Below are positions 20,614 to 28,485 of a stretch of DNA of 64,000 bases, in pieces; position 1 is the stretch's first letter, and each line of letters opens with the position of its first letter. The translations under genes were made by a program, and so were the position numbers. Under the pieces are notes generated by a model. The model searched no databases. It had not been told where the DNA came from and was given only the letters and a program-made list of their open reading frames with translations. Origin of the DNA: Salipiger mucosus DSM 16094 (GTDB lineage Bacteria; Pseudomonadota; Alphaproteobacteria; Rhodobacterales; Rhodobacteraceae); NCBI RefSeq assembly GCF_000442255.1, contig NZ_KE557277.1, positions 212,836 to 276,835 of the forward strand, in the 5' to 3' direction.

Positions 20614-20688
20614 GGGTGATTAGCTCAGTGGTAGAGCGCTTCGTTCACATCGAAGATGTCAGAAGTTCGAATCTTCTATCACCCACCA
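20614..20688 (+). tRNA. tRNA-Val (anticodon CAC)
   Basis: A 75-base cloverleaf with encoded CCA. The acceptor stem GGGTGAT/ATCACCC is perfect; the D arm is TAGCTCAGTGGTAGAGC; the anticodon stem CTTCG/CGAAG encloses the loop TTCACAT, giving anticodon CAC; the T arm has GTTCGAATC. The integrase gene that follows 60 bases later points toward this tRNA, which makes its 3' end the likely attachment site of the neighbouring element. Confidence 0.95.
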
Positions 20689-20750
20689 TTTTCCTCTTTA
20701 ATATCAAGGCCCTTCCCAGTGCCTACGAAGTGCGTTCAGGTTCGCTGAAC

Positions 20751-21764
20751 CTAAGCGCCTCTCTTCAAGCTCGCGAAGTCGAGCACATCCACCGCGTCCT
20801 GCATGTGCTGCGGCAGGAATCGCGCGTAGGTCGAGAACGTCACGGCGGTGTTGGAGTGCCCCAGCACCTGGCTGACCTTCTCCAGCGGCACTCCCCCTGA
20901 GAGCATCGTGACGGCCGCCGTGTGGCGAAGGTCGTGGATCCGCACATGCCCGATCTTCGAACGCTCGACCGCGTTCTTGAACCCGGTGCGGATCGACCGG
21001 ACTTGCCGTCCTGCGTACTCGATCACATAGTCGGTCAGGGCGGCTTCCTTGGCTGCCAGAAGGGCCGGGCGGGTCGCATTGTTCATCGGCAGGAATGCCC
21101 GGCCTTTCCTTGTCACGCTGTCCTCGAGCCGGAGATTGATCGTCCCGCTCTCGAAGTCGACACGATCCCACGTCAGGTCGAGGATCGCGCCAAGCCGACC
21201 GCCGGTTCCCAGCAGGAGCACCAGGGCGAGCCGAACGTGCGGGTCGTGCGCGCCTTCGATCAGGGCGCGTGCTTCGCCGCGGTTCAGGATGCGCTTGTCG
21301 GTCTGTGGCTTCTCCGGGCGCCAGATCTTCGGCGCGCGCGAGATGGCCCGCATGTCCTCGGCAAACCGCATGGCGCTGCGAAGGTGGCCCAGCTCGGTCC
21401 AGACAGAGCCCTGGCTCTTTCCGGCCTCGAAGCGCTTCGCGGCGTAGCTCTCGCAGAGCGCCTTCGTGATCTGGTCGGGGGTATAGGCGCCGAAGTGCTC
21501 CAGCACTGCCTTGCCTGTGTAACCCATGGTCTTCGCGGTCGGCTTGCTTCCGAGATCTTCCCGGTAGGCCTCCCATAGATCCGCCACGGTCGTGCCTCGC
21601 GGTGCATTGGCCAGCGCCGTTCTGCGGTAGACGCTCAGCCCTTCGGCTTCCGCTTCCGCTCTGGTGCGTGCCTCAAGCTGATAACGGGCTCGCTTTCCGG
21701 TGTCCGGATCTCGCCAATAGACGCAGAATCCTCCGCGTAATCTTCCGATGCTGATGTCTGGCAT
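20751..21764 (-). CDS. Tyrosine-type site-specific integrase
   Basis: A 337-residue phage-type recombinase. The N-terminal part (IGRLRGGFCVYWRDPDTGKRAR) is an arm-binding domain; a SAM-like core-binding domain follows; the catalytic domain has the first Arg in GGRLGAILDLTWDRV, the HDLRHTAAVTML box, LGHSNTAVTF, and the nucleophile Tyr in STYARFLP. It is oriented toward tRNA-Val, the usual arrangement for integration into a tRNA 3' end. Its first 130 bases overlap the 3' part of the HTH gene in another frame. Confidence 0.95.
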   Translation of the reverse strand: MPDISIGRLRGGFCVYWRDPDTGKRARYQLEARTRAEAEAEGLSVYRRTALANAPRGTTVADLWEAYREDLGSKPTAKTMGYTGKAVLEHFGAYTPDQITKALCESYAAKRFEAGKSQGSVWTELGHLRSAMRFAEDMRAISRAPKIWRPEKPQTDKRILNRGEARALIEGAHDPHVRLALVLLLGTGGRLGAILDLTWDRVDFESGTINLRLEDSVTRKGRAFLPMNNATRPALLAAKEAALTDYVIEYAGRQVRSIRTGFKNAVERSKIGHVRIHDLRHTAAVTMLSGGVPLEKVSQVLGHSNTAVTFSTYARFLPQHMQDAVDVLDFASLKRGA

Positions 21765-21919
21765 TCGTAGTCCTCAACTGCCTGGGATGGGATTCGGATC
21801 ATGCGGCCGGCTCTGAAGCCGGGCAACTGTCCTCTCTTCACCATCTGGCGGATCGTCTCGGCCGAGCACTGCCAGCGCTCAGCGAGGGCTTGTGGGGTGT
21901 AGGGGCGTGCAGTCGGCAT
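21635..21919 (-). CDS. Helix-turn-helix DNA-binding protein, excisionase-like
   Basis: A 94-residue protein whose first 50 residues are a MerR/AlpA-type winged helix (YTPQALAERWQCSAETIRQMVKRG, then LPGFRAGRMIRIP). Proteins of this type act as recombination directionality factors or small regulators beside integrases. The C-terminal 43 codons, hydrophilic and Arg/Lys-rich at the end, overlap the integrase start in a different frame; the fold is complete before that, so the tail may be dispensable. Start overlap (one base) with the upstream gene indicates coupling. Confidence 0.8.
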   Translation of the reverse strand: MPTARPYTPQALAERWQCSAETIRQMVKRGQLPGFRAGRMIRIPSQAVEDYECQTSASEDYAEDSASIGEIRTPESEPVISLRHAPERKRKPKG

Positions 21920-22212
21920 CAGACGGTTTCCAGTTCTTCAAGCAGCTCGCGCAGGAAGCGGACAGTGGCCTTGCGGTCGATCTGCGCGGCGCCGCGCAGC
22001 TGGGCGCGGTACATCGCGAACCGATCCGGGGCGGCTTTCTTCGCGCGGCACCTGGCGTGCGAGTTCAGCAGGTCTTCCACCATCTTCGGGGTCACCGTGT
22101 CGGCGGCGTCCGCTTCGATGCGGGCCGCGATCTCGTCCAGCGACAAGCCATCAGCCTGCAGGGCGAGGGCAGCCGCGGTGCGGCTGGGGTGTCCGAGGCA
22201 GCGCTTGGCCAT
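21919..22212 (-). CDS. Hypothetical phage-type protein
   Basis: A 97-residue protein with a likely N-terminal HTH-like pair of helices (ALQADGLSLDEIAARIEADAAD) and a charged C-terminal helix ending FLRELLEELETV. It is not assigned to a family. It lies between the HTH gene and a small membrane protein with one-base overlaps at both ends, so it belongs to the same operon. A DNA-binding or assembly role is possible but not shown. Confidence 0.6.
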   Translation of the reverse strand: MAKRCLGHPSRTAAALALQADGLSLDEIAARIEADAADTVTPKMVEDLLNSHARCRAKKAAPDRFAMYRAQLRGAAQIDRKATVRFLRELLEELETV

Positions 22213-22370
22213 CAGTGGTCCCCCTCTTTCTCAAGCCGGTCCATCTCCACGATGGCCGCCTGAACAATCCCTACGGGCCACAGGAGCGACTGCAGAACGC
22301 CACAGCCGACGTCCCTGCAACCCATGTAGCCGCCGAGGTAGAGCATGATCGCGAGCGCCTCGGAGACCAT
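22212..22370 (-). CDS. Small hypothetical membrane protein
   Basis: 52 residues (MVSEALAIMLYLGGYMGCRD...), with one probable membrane-spanning segment made of two hydrophobic stretches around a Cys-containing turn, and an acidic C-terminus. Starts and stops overlap the adjacent genes by single bases, which supports it as a real gene in the operon. No family recognised. Confidence 0.5.
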   Translation of the reverse strand: MVSEALAIMLYLGGYMGCRDVGCGVLQSLLWPVGIVQAAIVEMDRLEKEGDH

Positions 22371-22714
22371 CACCCATCCCTCCTGTTCGCCAGTTCCAGC
22401 AGCACGTCCCCGTGGCAGGGCCCGTCGACCGGGCACCAGCACGCGAGGTCGCGCCCGCGCAGTTCGTCCAGGTCCGCGCGCAGCACGTCCTGCATCGCGA
22501 AGAGCTCCTCGATCGCAGGCGCGCCCGTGAAGTTGTTGAGGATGCCGCCCTGGGCCGCGTGCCTGTAGAGATCCACGCACCGGGCGGCGTCGCCGTGGAC
22601 GCCCACGCGATATGGGTTCCCCCATTTCGACGGCCGCGCGACGATCACCGCATCCGGGTGGTCGCGGCGCCACGGGCGCTGGCGGGTCATCTGGATTCGG
22701 CGGGGCATGGTCAT
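22370..22714 (-). CDS. DUF4326 domain protein
   Basis: 114 residues. The family signature is clear: RPSKWGNPY near the N-terminus, a region of about 35 residues with DLYRHAA, and the C-terminal LRGRDLACWCP-x4-CHGDVLLELAN, whose Cys and His residues look like a metal site. DUF4326 proteins occur in phages and mobile elements and are of unknown function. The ATGA-type overlap with the upstream gene indicates co-translation. Confidence 0.85.
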   Translation of the reverse strand: MTMPRRIQMTRQRPWRRDHPDAVIVARPSKWGNPYRVGVHGDAARCVDLYRHAAQGGILNNFTGAPAIEELFAMQDVLRADLDELRGRDLACWCPVDGPCHGDVLLELANRRDG

Positions 22715-23259
22715 TTGAGCTTCGCCTCCAAGCGTGCGGCGTCCCGGCTCATCTCGGCGATGGTTCGTTCCGGGTGGCGATCCTTCAGCCGGACCATGGG
22801 GCGGGACGGCGCCGGTTCGCCGTCCAGCTCGCAGCGCAGAGCGGCGGCCTCGCGTTTCGTTTCCTCGACGCGAGCATGCATGTCCCAGTGATCCGACAGG
22901 AGCTGCGATGCCAGCGCACGCACATCGCCCAGCTGTTCCCGTAGGGCCCGGAGTTCCGCAGTCACCGCGTCGGTTCGGCCGTTGTCGAGCTGAGCCAGTC
23001 GAACCATTTGGAGCGCCACCGCGCCGGCCTCGGTCAGGCGGTACTCAAGGCCGCCTTGGTCGTTCTTTCGCGATCCGCTCGGCGCCCGTCTGATCATCTC
23101 GATGAGGCCCTTCGCGTGCAACGCCCGAAAGGTGTGTTCGCCCATGGCGCTGTCGCCGGTTTCCGCCACCATCGAGAGCGCGGAGATCTGAGCGCGCGAG
23201 AGAGACATCCGGAACGTGCCGCTCGTGACGTATTCTCGGAAACGCGTGTCGGCGGTCAT
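22711..23259 (-). CDS. Hypothetical protein, winged-helix-like with C-terminal coiled coil
   Basis: 182 residues starting MTADTRFREY, with a GGAGG site before it. Residues 15-85 read like a winged-helix domain (LSRAQISALSMVAETG, then FRALHAKGLIEMIRR and EYRLTEAGAVALQMV); residues 90-182 are a long charged helix suggestive of a coiled coil. A regulator of the element is plausible. The longer in-frame extension upstream overlaps the next gene and lacks a ribosome binding site. Confidence 0.65.
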   Translation of the reverse strand: MTADTRFREYVTSGTFRMSLSRAQISALSMVAETGDSAMGEHTFRALHAKGLIEMIRRAPSGSRKNDQGGLEYRLTEAGAVALQMVRLAQLDNGRTDAVTAELRALREQLGDVRALASQLLSDHWDMHARVEETKREAAALRCELDGEPAPSRPMVRLKDRHPERTIAEMSRDAARLEAKLK

Positions 23260-23465
23260 GTCGCGTTCCTCCTGTCGTTCGTCGGCTTGACCGGGCGCAC
23301 GCCGGGTGTGGCGCGCGCCGTGTCCGGAGCCCATTCCCACGGGCCGCAGCGGCCGCAGAGGCATTCGAGCCGCCAGAGACGGCGGAACAGACCGCGACGG
23401 CGCCAGCGCATGATGCCGCCACACTTGCAGTCGGCTTGGACGAAGACAGTCGGGCCGCCGATCAT
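23256..23465 (-). CDS. Small Cys-rich protein, possible zinc ribbon
   Basis: 69 residues starting MIGGPTVFVQADCKCGG. Two Cys pairs (CKCGG and CLCGRCG) separated by an Arg-rich stretch suggest a small zinc-binding fold that could contact nucleic acid. Four-base overlaps with both neighbours (stop of the DUF5131 gene, start of the winged-helix gene) support it as a real gene. Family unknown. Confidence 0.55.
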   Translation of the reverse strand: MIGGPTVFVQADCKCGGIMRWRRRGLFRRLWRLECLCGRCGPWEWAPDTARATPGVRPVKPTNDRRNAT

Positions 23466-24514
23466 CCCGGCACCTCGTCCCATGTGCGGCCGTCGAGCTG
23501 ACGGCCGGCGGCGCGCTTGCCGATGCGAAACATGTACGGTTCGTCTTCGTAGTGCTGATCGGGCCGGGCCTTGCCGACGCGCTCATAGCGCCATTGATCG
23601 TCCCACCAGTCTGCAGCTTCGATGGGGCGTTCGTTCGGACCAGCCACCTCGCCCGGTGCCCACTCGCCCCATTGCTTGAAATGGAACGCCACGCCCGCCG
23701 CCTGGCACTGGTCGCGCAGGCTCCGCGCCCAGTCCGGGTGCATCGGCCGGGCGCCCGGGCCGCTCTCGCCGCCGACGATGACCCAGTCGAGCGTCGGGTG
23801 CATCATCGTCTCGGGATCGGGCATATCTGCCAGGCCGAACCAATCGATCAGGCCTTCCTGCCATTCTGGGTCGGTATCGCGCCAGCGCTCGATCTCATCG
23901 CGCCATGGTACCGGGTTCAGTGCATCAGTTTCGCCCTCGCCGCAGATGTCCAGCTTGGTCAGATCCACCGGCCCGAGTAGAGGTTCCATGCTCAGCCCGA
24001 CCCAAGGGATGCCGAAGCGGCCTTTCAGGGCTAGCAGCTTCGGCACGTCACGGTCGGCTTCCTCCTGGTTGACGACGGTGATCATCAGCCCGACGTGCGC
24101 GGGCCAGCCGCCGTCGCGCCACATGGGAGGGATCATCTTCTCGACGTTGCCGACGCGCTTCGTGAGCAGCTGCGGCCGGGTGTGCGCGGCGCGGTCGATC
24201 TCGGCAAAGGCCTCCTCGCGCCACGCCGGGTCGACGGCGTTGTCGAAGATGTCCGAAAGGCTCGAGCAGAAGATCCGCGGCCAGCGGCCGTGCGCCTCGT
24301 GGAAGGCCTCGGCCTCGCGCTGTATCTTCCGCAGCTTGGCGATGCCGCCCTTCACCTTGCGGCGCGGCGCCCCGGGCCCCCAGTGCGTGCCGCCGGTGAA
24401 GCGCGCGTCCCGCGCCTCGGCGTAGCAGTGGTCGCAGCCCGGGCCGACCTTCTGGCAGCCCTCCCAGAAATTGACCGTGAAGTCGGTCCACTCGATCTTG
24501 GTCTGGTCGATCAT
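23462..24514 (-). CDS. Phage Gp37/Gp68 family protein (DUF5131), radical-SAM-like
   Basis: 350 residues. The N-terminus IEWTDFTVNFWEGCQKVGPGCDHCYAE carries the C-x6-C-x2-C cluster typical of this phage family, which is related to radical SAM enzymes such as spore photoproduct lyase. Further family blocks are PRIFCSSLSDIFD, LLTKR, GLSMEPLLGP, VIVGGESGPGARPM and FHFKQWGEW. The reaction is not established; a role in nucleic-acid modification has been suggested for the family only by its fold. Start chosen at the ATG at 24514. Confidence 0.85.
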   Translation of the reverse strand: MIDQTKIEWTDFTVNFWEGCQKVGPGCDHCYAEARDARFTGGTHWGPGAPRRKVKGGIAKLRKIQREAEAFHEAHGRWPRIFCSSLSDIFDNAVDPAWREEAFAEIDRAAHTRPQLLTKRVGNVEKMIPPMWRDGGWPAHVGLMITVVNQEEADRDVPKLLALKGRFGIPWVGLSMEPLLGPVDLTKLDICGEGETDALNPVPWRDEIERWRDTDPEWQEGLIDWFGLADMPDPETMMHPTLDWVIVGGESGPGARPMHPDWARSLRDQCQAAGVAFHFKQWGEWAPGEVAGPNERPIEAADWWDDQWRYERVGKARPDQHYEDEPYMFRIGKRAAGRQLDGRTWDEVPG

Positions 24515-24527
24515 GGTGTCTCCGGGG

Positions 24528-24761
24528 TTATTTGGTCTCGACGAGGTGGATCGCCGCGCCGTCGATGGTGTCTCCAAGGGGTTCAGGTTCGATGGCGCGG
24601 AACCCTTCATATTCTTCGACCCCCAAAGCCCAGAGGCAGTTGCCGGCGCGATCAGTCGCAATCTCCTTTTGCGTCGGCAAAACCGAGTGGTTGGCAATTA
24701 TCCTGAAGCCCACGAAAGCCCGGACGAGGACAGCCTTCATTTCGTCTTGAGATTTGCTCAT
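24528..24761 (-). CDS. Hypothetical phage-type protein
   Basis: 77 residues starting MSKSQDEMKAVLVRAF. It has a probable N-terminal helix and a beta-rich remainder (LWALGVEEYEGFRAI). No recognised family and no strong motif. Same strand and spacing (13 bases) as the DUF5131 gene downstream. Confidence 0.5.
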   Translation of the reverse strand: MSKSQDEMKAVLVRAFVGFRIIANHSVLPTQKEIATDRAGNCLWALGVEEYEGFRAIEPEPLGDTIDGAAIHLVETK

Positions 24762-24777
24762 CAGCCGCGCTCCTGGG

Positions 24778-25014
24778 TTAGCTGAGCTTGTTGGCGAAGA
24801 GCATGATCCGCTCTTCGACGCTTGGGATTGTCCCCTCGTTGAACATGGCGAGCGCCTTCTTCGGATCATTGCCCATGGCGGAGATCAGGACCGTGGCGAT
24901 CACATGATCCAAGGTGATCAGAACGCCTGAGCGCTCAAACATCGGGTGCCTGCCGTCGCAGATCGCTTTCGCGGCTTGTAGCGCGCGCTGCGTGTCTTTC
25001 TGGGCTTCGTGCAT
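24778..25014 (-). CDS. Hypothetical phage-type protein
   Basis: 78 residues, mainly helical by composition (MHEAQKDTQRALQAAKAICDG, then HVIATVLISAMGNDPKKALAMFNEG). An AGGAGG site (5'-AGGAGGAATC) lies immediately before the ATG. No family recognised. Confidence 0.55.
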   Translation of the reverse strand: MHEAQKDTQRALQAAKAICDGRHPMFERSGVLITLDHVIATVLISAMGNDPKKALAMFNEGTIPSVEERIMLFANKLS

Positions 25015-25032
25015 GATTCCTCCTGGAAGGGG

Positions 25033-25194
25033 TTAGGTGGGTTCGGCCGCAGGTGTTTGCGTCCAGAAGTTCAGCAAGACTTGTTCGAAGCCTTTGCGGT
25101 CGAAGCCAGCGGCCTTGGAGATCGCAATCGCGCGAAGCATCGCCTCAGCGGCGGCCTCTTGCGGGTCTTGGTTGGACGGATATGTGTGGCTCAT
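25033..25194 (-). CDS. Hypothetical small protein (53 residues)
   Basis: A short frame, MSHTYPSNQDPQEAAAEAMLRA through to FWTQTPAAEPT, preceded by GGAGAG six bases before the ATG and placed neatly between two same-strand genes. Composition is protein-like: an amphipathic Ala/Glu helix, then AAGFDRKGFEQVLLNFW. Likely a real small gene of the element; function unknown. Confidence 0.55.
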   Translation of the reverse strand: MSHTYPSNQDPQEAAAEAMLRAIAISKAAGFDRKGFEQVLLNFWTQTPAAEPT

Positions 25195-25208
25195 CTCGCT
25201 CTCCGAGG

Positions 25209-26093
25209 TTATCTGGGCTGCGTGGGGGCGGCTTCGCCTTCCCAGCCGTGGGGCATCAGGAAGCCGGCGGCGCCACGATGCCCGCCGCCGCCGTAGATCG
25301 CCGCGATCTCCGAGACGTCCAGGCCATCAGCTCGGGACCTCAGCGAAAACGCGCGTCCTTTCAGGCCGTCGACATAGGTGGCGGCGAAGGGCTCACCTTC
25401 GGCCATGGTGCCTGCCGTGTCAGAGGCGAGCGCATAGGGAGCGGCGGCGACTGGTACATCATGCCCGCCGATGACCATGCGCCGCTGCGAAACGTCGATG
25501 ACCTGGCGCACCAGCTTATCGTGGGCGCGCAGGATCGCTTCCCCTTCTGCCGCAACGCGCTCGATGTCCGCATCCGCCTGCAGCCGCGCCGCCAGGTCGT
25601 GCCATGTGTCCCACGTCATTTCATGCGAGCCGATCACTGCGTTGATCTCGCGCGACTGGTCGATTTTCCACCGCCACAGATCCCGGTCGGCCACGTAGTC
25701 GACCAGCCGATCACGTGCGCCAACGCAGAAGTAGTCCCATGCCATTTGGGCGCCGCTGCGTTGCATGTCGAATAGGGCGACGGGGTTCCCCGCCACATGC
25801 CGATGGAAGGTCCAATCGCCTGCGGGTTGCGGCAGGCCTCTCAGGTCGGCTTGCGCAGTCTTGTGGTGGTCGAGGATCAGAATGGAGCGGGCCGTCTGTG
25901 CCATGCGCTCCAAAACGGGGCGCTTGTAACTGAAATCCACAATGATGACGTCATGGCCTGTCACGTCCGGTGGTGCGTCGCCGTATCCTGCCGGGACGAA
26001 CTCGACGTGGTCGCCCAAGGCGCAGCGGACACACCATGCGGCGGTGAAGCCGTCGGCGCAGTTGGCGTGGTAGATGCAGATGGTGTGGGTCAT
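25209..26093 (-). CDS. DHH-family phosphoesterase
   Basis: 294 residues. Catalytic motifs of the DHH/DHHA1 superfamily are visible: HANCADG near the N-terminus, VDFSY, LDHHKT (the DHH box), VADRDLW, and the DHHA1-type GGGGHRGAAGF at the C-terminus. Relatives hydrolyse cyclic dinucleotides, nanoRNA or 3'-phosphoadenosine phosphate; the phage-associated branch is uncharacterised. Within this element it could process small nucleotides. Start overlaps the stop of the upstream zinc-finger gene (ATGA). Confidence 0.85.
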   Translation of the reverse strand: MTHTICIYHANCADGFTAAWCVRCALGDHVEFVPAGYGDAPPDVTGHDVIIVDFSYKRPVLERMAQTARSILILDHHKTAQADLRGLPQPAGDWTFHRHVAGNPVALFDMQRSGAQMAWDYFCVGARDRLVDYVADRDLWRWKIDQSREINAVIGSHEMTWDTWHDLAARLQADADIERVAAEGEAILRAHDKLVRQVIDVSQRRMVIGGHDVPVAAAPYALASDTAGTMAEGEPFAATYVDGLKGRAFSLRSRADGLDVSEIAAIYGGGGHRGAAGFLMPHGWEGEAAPTQPR

Positions 26094-26464
26094 GTCGACT
26101 TCCTGAGTCCGCGGGTGGTGGCTGTTTCGGGCGCGGGCGGCTGTGGCGGCAGGCGCGTCCAGTGAGTGTGGTAGCCGGGCCAGCCACCCACGTCGGTGCG
26201 GATGACCCTTTCGGGCCGATCGCCGCTGCGCATCTCAACCGTGATGCCGCAGTCCAGCGGGCTGCCAACGTATGGCGCCTCGCCGAGCCAGTCGTTTCCA
26301 TCCCAACACCACCAGAGGACGTCGCCATCGTTTTCGTGCCACCAGATGGCCGGGAATGGCCCTGCGCAGGTTTCGGCGTGTTCAAGGCGGTCCTCAAAGC
26401 GCCCGCCGCACGCATCGCAGATGTATGCCGTAGGCGCTGCTGCGGGTTTCCTCGGGTCGATCAT
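26090..26464 (-). CDS. Hypothetical protein with N-terminal CxxC...HxxxC finger
   Basis: 124 residues. CDACGGRFEDRLEHAETC forms a C2HC-type metal-binding finger near residue 16, followed by a Trp-rich, acidic middle (WWHENDGDVLWWCWDGNDW) and a Pro-rich tail. Four-base overlaps on both sides tie it to the DHH and HNH genes. The finger suggests nucleic-acid or protein binding; no family recognised. Confidence 0.6.
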   Translation of the reverse strand: MIDPRKPAAAPTAYICDACGGRFEDRLEHAETCAGPFPAIWWHENDGDVLWWCWDGNDWLGEAPYVGSPLDCGITVEMRSGDRPERVIRTDVGGWPGYHTHWTRLPPQPPAPETATTRGLRKST

Positions 26465-27099
26465 GACCTCCCCCGCTTCTTCGCCTCGCGGGCCGCATGC
26501 TCCAGGCGCGCCGTTGCCATGATCGTCGGCTTCAGCTCGGCCGGTGCGGTGTCATACCCGCGCCCGAAGCGGCCGTTTAGACGGGGCGCAAGGGCGCGGG
26601 GGATAGGTTCCCAGTTCGACGGGTCACAGTTGGTCTTGTCGCCGTCCAGGCACTTAAGGCGGTGGCCCTCCGGCACGGGGCCGTTGGCCTTCTCCCAGAG
26701 GTACTTGTGCTTATGAACGGGGCGGGTTGGCGCACCGGTCCAAGGGTTCGTCTCATCGACGATCATGATGACGTAGCCATCCTTGCTGTCGATCCGCTCG
26801 TGCCCGGCGCCGCGGTACGTGTGGGGTCTGTGGCCCTTCTTGAACTGGGTCTTCGCGCTGTTAGGGTTGAAGGGCATCTGCTTGCCCTTGTTCCAGCTCT
26901 CCTGCCCCTGCTCGAAGCATCCGGTGCGGCCCGTCATCCAGCCCTTGCGCTTGCAGAGGGAGTTGAAATTCGAGAGCGACACGTCGGGCCGATCCCACAC
27001 ATAGACGAACTCGGCGTGCGCCTCGCGGCGCGGGCGCTTGCTGTTGTCGTGGATCCAGAACGGCTCGGCGTCGCTGTATTCGATGGAACGGCCCTTCAT
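26461..27099 (-). CDS. HNH endonuclease family protein
   Basis: 212 residues. The C-terminal half carries an HNH core: VHKHKYLWEKANGPVPEGHRL, then CLDGDKTNCDPSNWEPI, with the usual His, Asn-region and Trp. The N-terminal part (FVYVWDRPDVSLSNFNSLCKRKGW) resembles a DNA-binding module of phage HNH proteins and contains NUMOD-like SNFNSLCKRKGW. Likely a homing-type or phage-encoded nicking/cleaving endonuclease. Start at the ATG at 27099 overlaps the upstream stop. Confidence 0.82.
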   Translation of the reverse strand: MKGRSIEYSDAEPFWIHDNSKRPRREAHAEFVYVWDRPDVSLSNFNSLCKRKGWMTGRTGCFEQGQESWNKGKQMPFNPNSAKTQFKKGHRPHTYRGAGHERIDSKDGYVIMIVDETNPWTGAPTRPVHKHKYLWEKANGPVPEGHRLKCLDGDKTNCDPSNWEPIPRALAPRLNGRFGRGYDTAPAELKPTIMATARLEHAAREAKKRGRS

Positions 27100-27344
27100 T
27101 CCTGGCCTGCCTTTCCGTTGCCGATCTGGGGCAGCATGGGCAGCACGCCCTGGCCGTGCTCGGCGAAGAGCTTGGCAGCCTTCAGCTGCAGGTCTGCCGC
27201 GCCGGTGATCTGGTCTGAGACCGAGACGATGGCGCCTGCGCGCTTGACCTCCTGCTCGATCTGCTCGGCGCTGAGGTTGGGATCGCTCATGCGCTCCAGC
27301 TGGGCGAAAAGGTGGTTGTTCAGATCGGTGAGGCTGTTTGCCAT
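27096..27344 (-). CDS. Hypothetical phage protein
   Basis: 82 residues starting MANSLTDLNNHLFAQLERM, predominantly alpha-helical (LSAEQIEQEVKRAGAIVSVSD, then AADLQLKAAKLFAEHG). Proteins with this SLTDLNNHLFAQLERL-type start are, to my recollection, common in proteobacterial temperate phages, without known function. The GGAGAC stretch just upstream fits a ribosome binding site. Confidence 0.65.
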   Translation of the reverse strand: MANSLTDLNNHLFAQLERMSDPNLSAEQIEQEVKRAGAIVSVSDQITGAADLQLKAAKLFAEHGQGVLPMLPQIGNGKAGQE

Positions 27345-27404
27345 TGGACGTCTCCTGCCTGGTGACCATCGCAACGCCCCGTGGCCGGGGCGCTGACATG
27401 GGCA

Positions 27405-28256
27405 TCAGTGATCCGCGGCGCGGCCGAACATCACGGGCAGGCCCGTGGCCTCGGCGATGCGCGTGGCGATGGCTTGGAACTCGGCCTGCCGGCGGTACTC
27501 GACGCGGCGCCAGACGAAGCCCAGCTTCAGCCCGTCCGCGCGCGGCCGGAACCGGAAGCTGGCGGTGATGTCGATCGGCTCCTCGCCGGCGAAGAGCGGG
27601 ATCTGCAGCGTGAACTGAGTGGGCACCTTGATGTCGCCCTTGGTGTGGGTCTCGGTCTCGTAGGTGATCGACCGTTCGCCGGTCTGCAGGCGCGTGCTGG
27701 ACTTGAAGGCGACGCCCTGCGTGGCCTCGAGGTCGCGCGCGATCTCGATCATCACGGCGGGCTCGGGATCGACGATGTCGGCGGCGTTCTCGTCCAGGAA
27801 CTCGGCGAAGGCCATCTGGTCGATGAACTCGTCCTGGATCTTGTTCCAGCGCTTGAACTCCTCGCTCTCGCGCAGCTTCAGCGTGGCCGTGTGCTTGCGC
27901 GCGCCGGGCGTCAACGCCGTGTCGGACTGGTTGTGATCGTGCCAGTCGAGGCAGGCGTGCACGGAGAGCGCATCGATGTCGGCGATCAGGACCGAGGCGC
28001 CGGTGCTGAAGCGGCTGGCGTAGATCGCGAGCGAGTCCGCGTCGTCGACGGTCACCCGCTGCAGGATGTACGGCGGCAGGCGATGGGGCGACGGAATTTC
28101 ATTCAGCTGGAAGTCGGGCGGGGTGAGCGCGAAGCGCTTGCCGTGCTCGCCTTCGATGACCGGGTTCGCCATCCGCGCGGAGGTCAGGGCGACCTCGAGT
28201 GCGCTTCGGGGGTCGTGCGCTGCCTCTGTTTCGTTGATTTCGGGCTGCTCAGGCAT
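27405..28256 (-). CDS. DUF2303 family phage protein
   Basis: 283 residues. Order and content match DUF2303: an early LDWHDHNQ-like core (HACLDWHDHN), LKRWNKIQDEFIDQMAFAEFL-type block, ETHTKGDIKVPTQFTLQIPLF, and a C-terminal RFRPRADGLKLGFVWRRVEY. DUF2303 genes lie in early regions of proteobacterial phages, often near recombination genes; function unknown. A GGAG site precedes the ATG. Confidence 0.85.
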   Translation of the reverse strand: MPEQPEINETEAAHDPRSALEVALTSARMANPVIEGEHGKRFALTPPDFQLNEIPSPHRLPPYILQRVTVDDADSLAIYASRFSTGASVLIADIDALSVHACLDWHDHNQSDTALTPGARKHTATLKLRESEEFKRWNKIQDEFIDQMAFAEFLDENAADIVDPEPAVMIEIARDLEATQGVAFKSSTRLQTGERSITYETETHTKGDIKVPTQFTLQIPLFAGEEPIDITASFRFRPRADGLKLGFVWRRVEYRRQAEFQAIATRIAEATGLPVMFGRAADH

Positions 28257-28287
28257 GGTTTTCTCCTGTGGTGAACGGTGGGGTGGG

Positions 28288-28485
28288 TCAGTGCTTGTCG
28301 GGGTGGTGCTGCATGTGCAGGTTCAGCGCGTCTGCGATCTCGGCGGCCGCTTCCTCGTTGAGCCCGTCGCTGACCACGCAGACTTTGAAGCCCATCTTGA
28401 TTCCGGTGTCTGTCCTCGTCGGGCTGCGGAAGACGTTGCCGCGCTCGGCGTAGTATGTTCCGTCCTGCGGCATCGGCTGGCTCAC
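28288..28485 (-). CDS. Hypothetical small protein
   Basis: 65 residues (MSQPMPQDGTYYAERG through to LNLHMQHHPDKH). The middle, FKVCVVSDGLNEEAAAEIADALN, reads like a beta strand and helix. Overlaps the upstream gene by ATGA. No family recognised. Confidence 0.5.
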   Translation of the reverse strand: MSQPMPQDGTYYAERGNVFRSPTRTDTGIKMGFKVCVVSDGLNEEAAAEIADALNLHMQHHPDKH

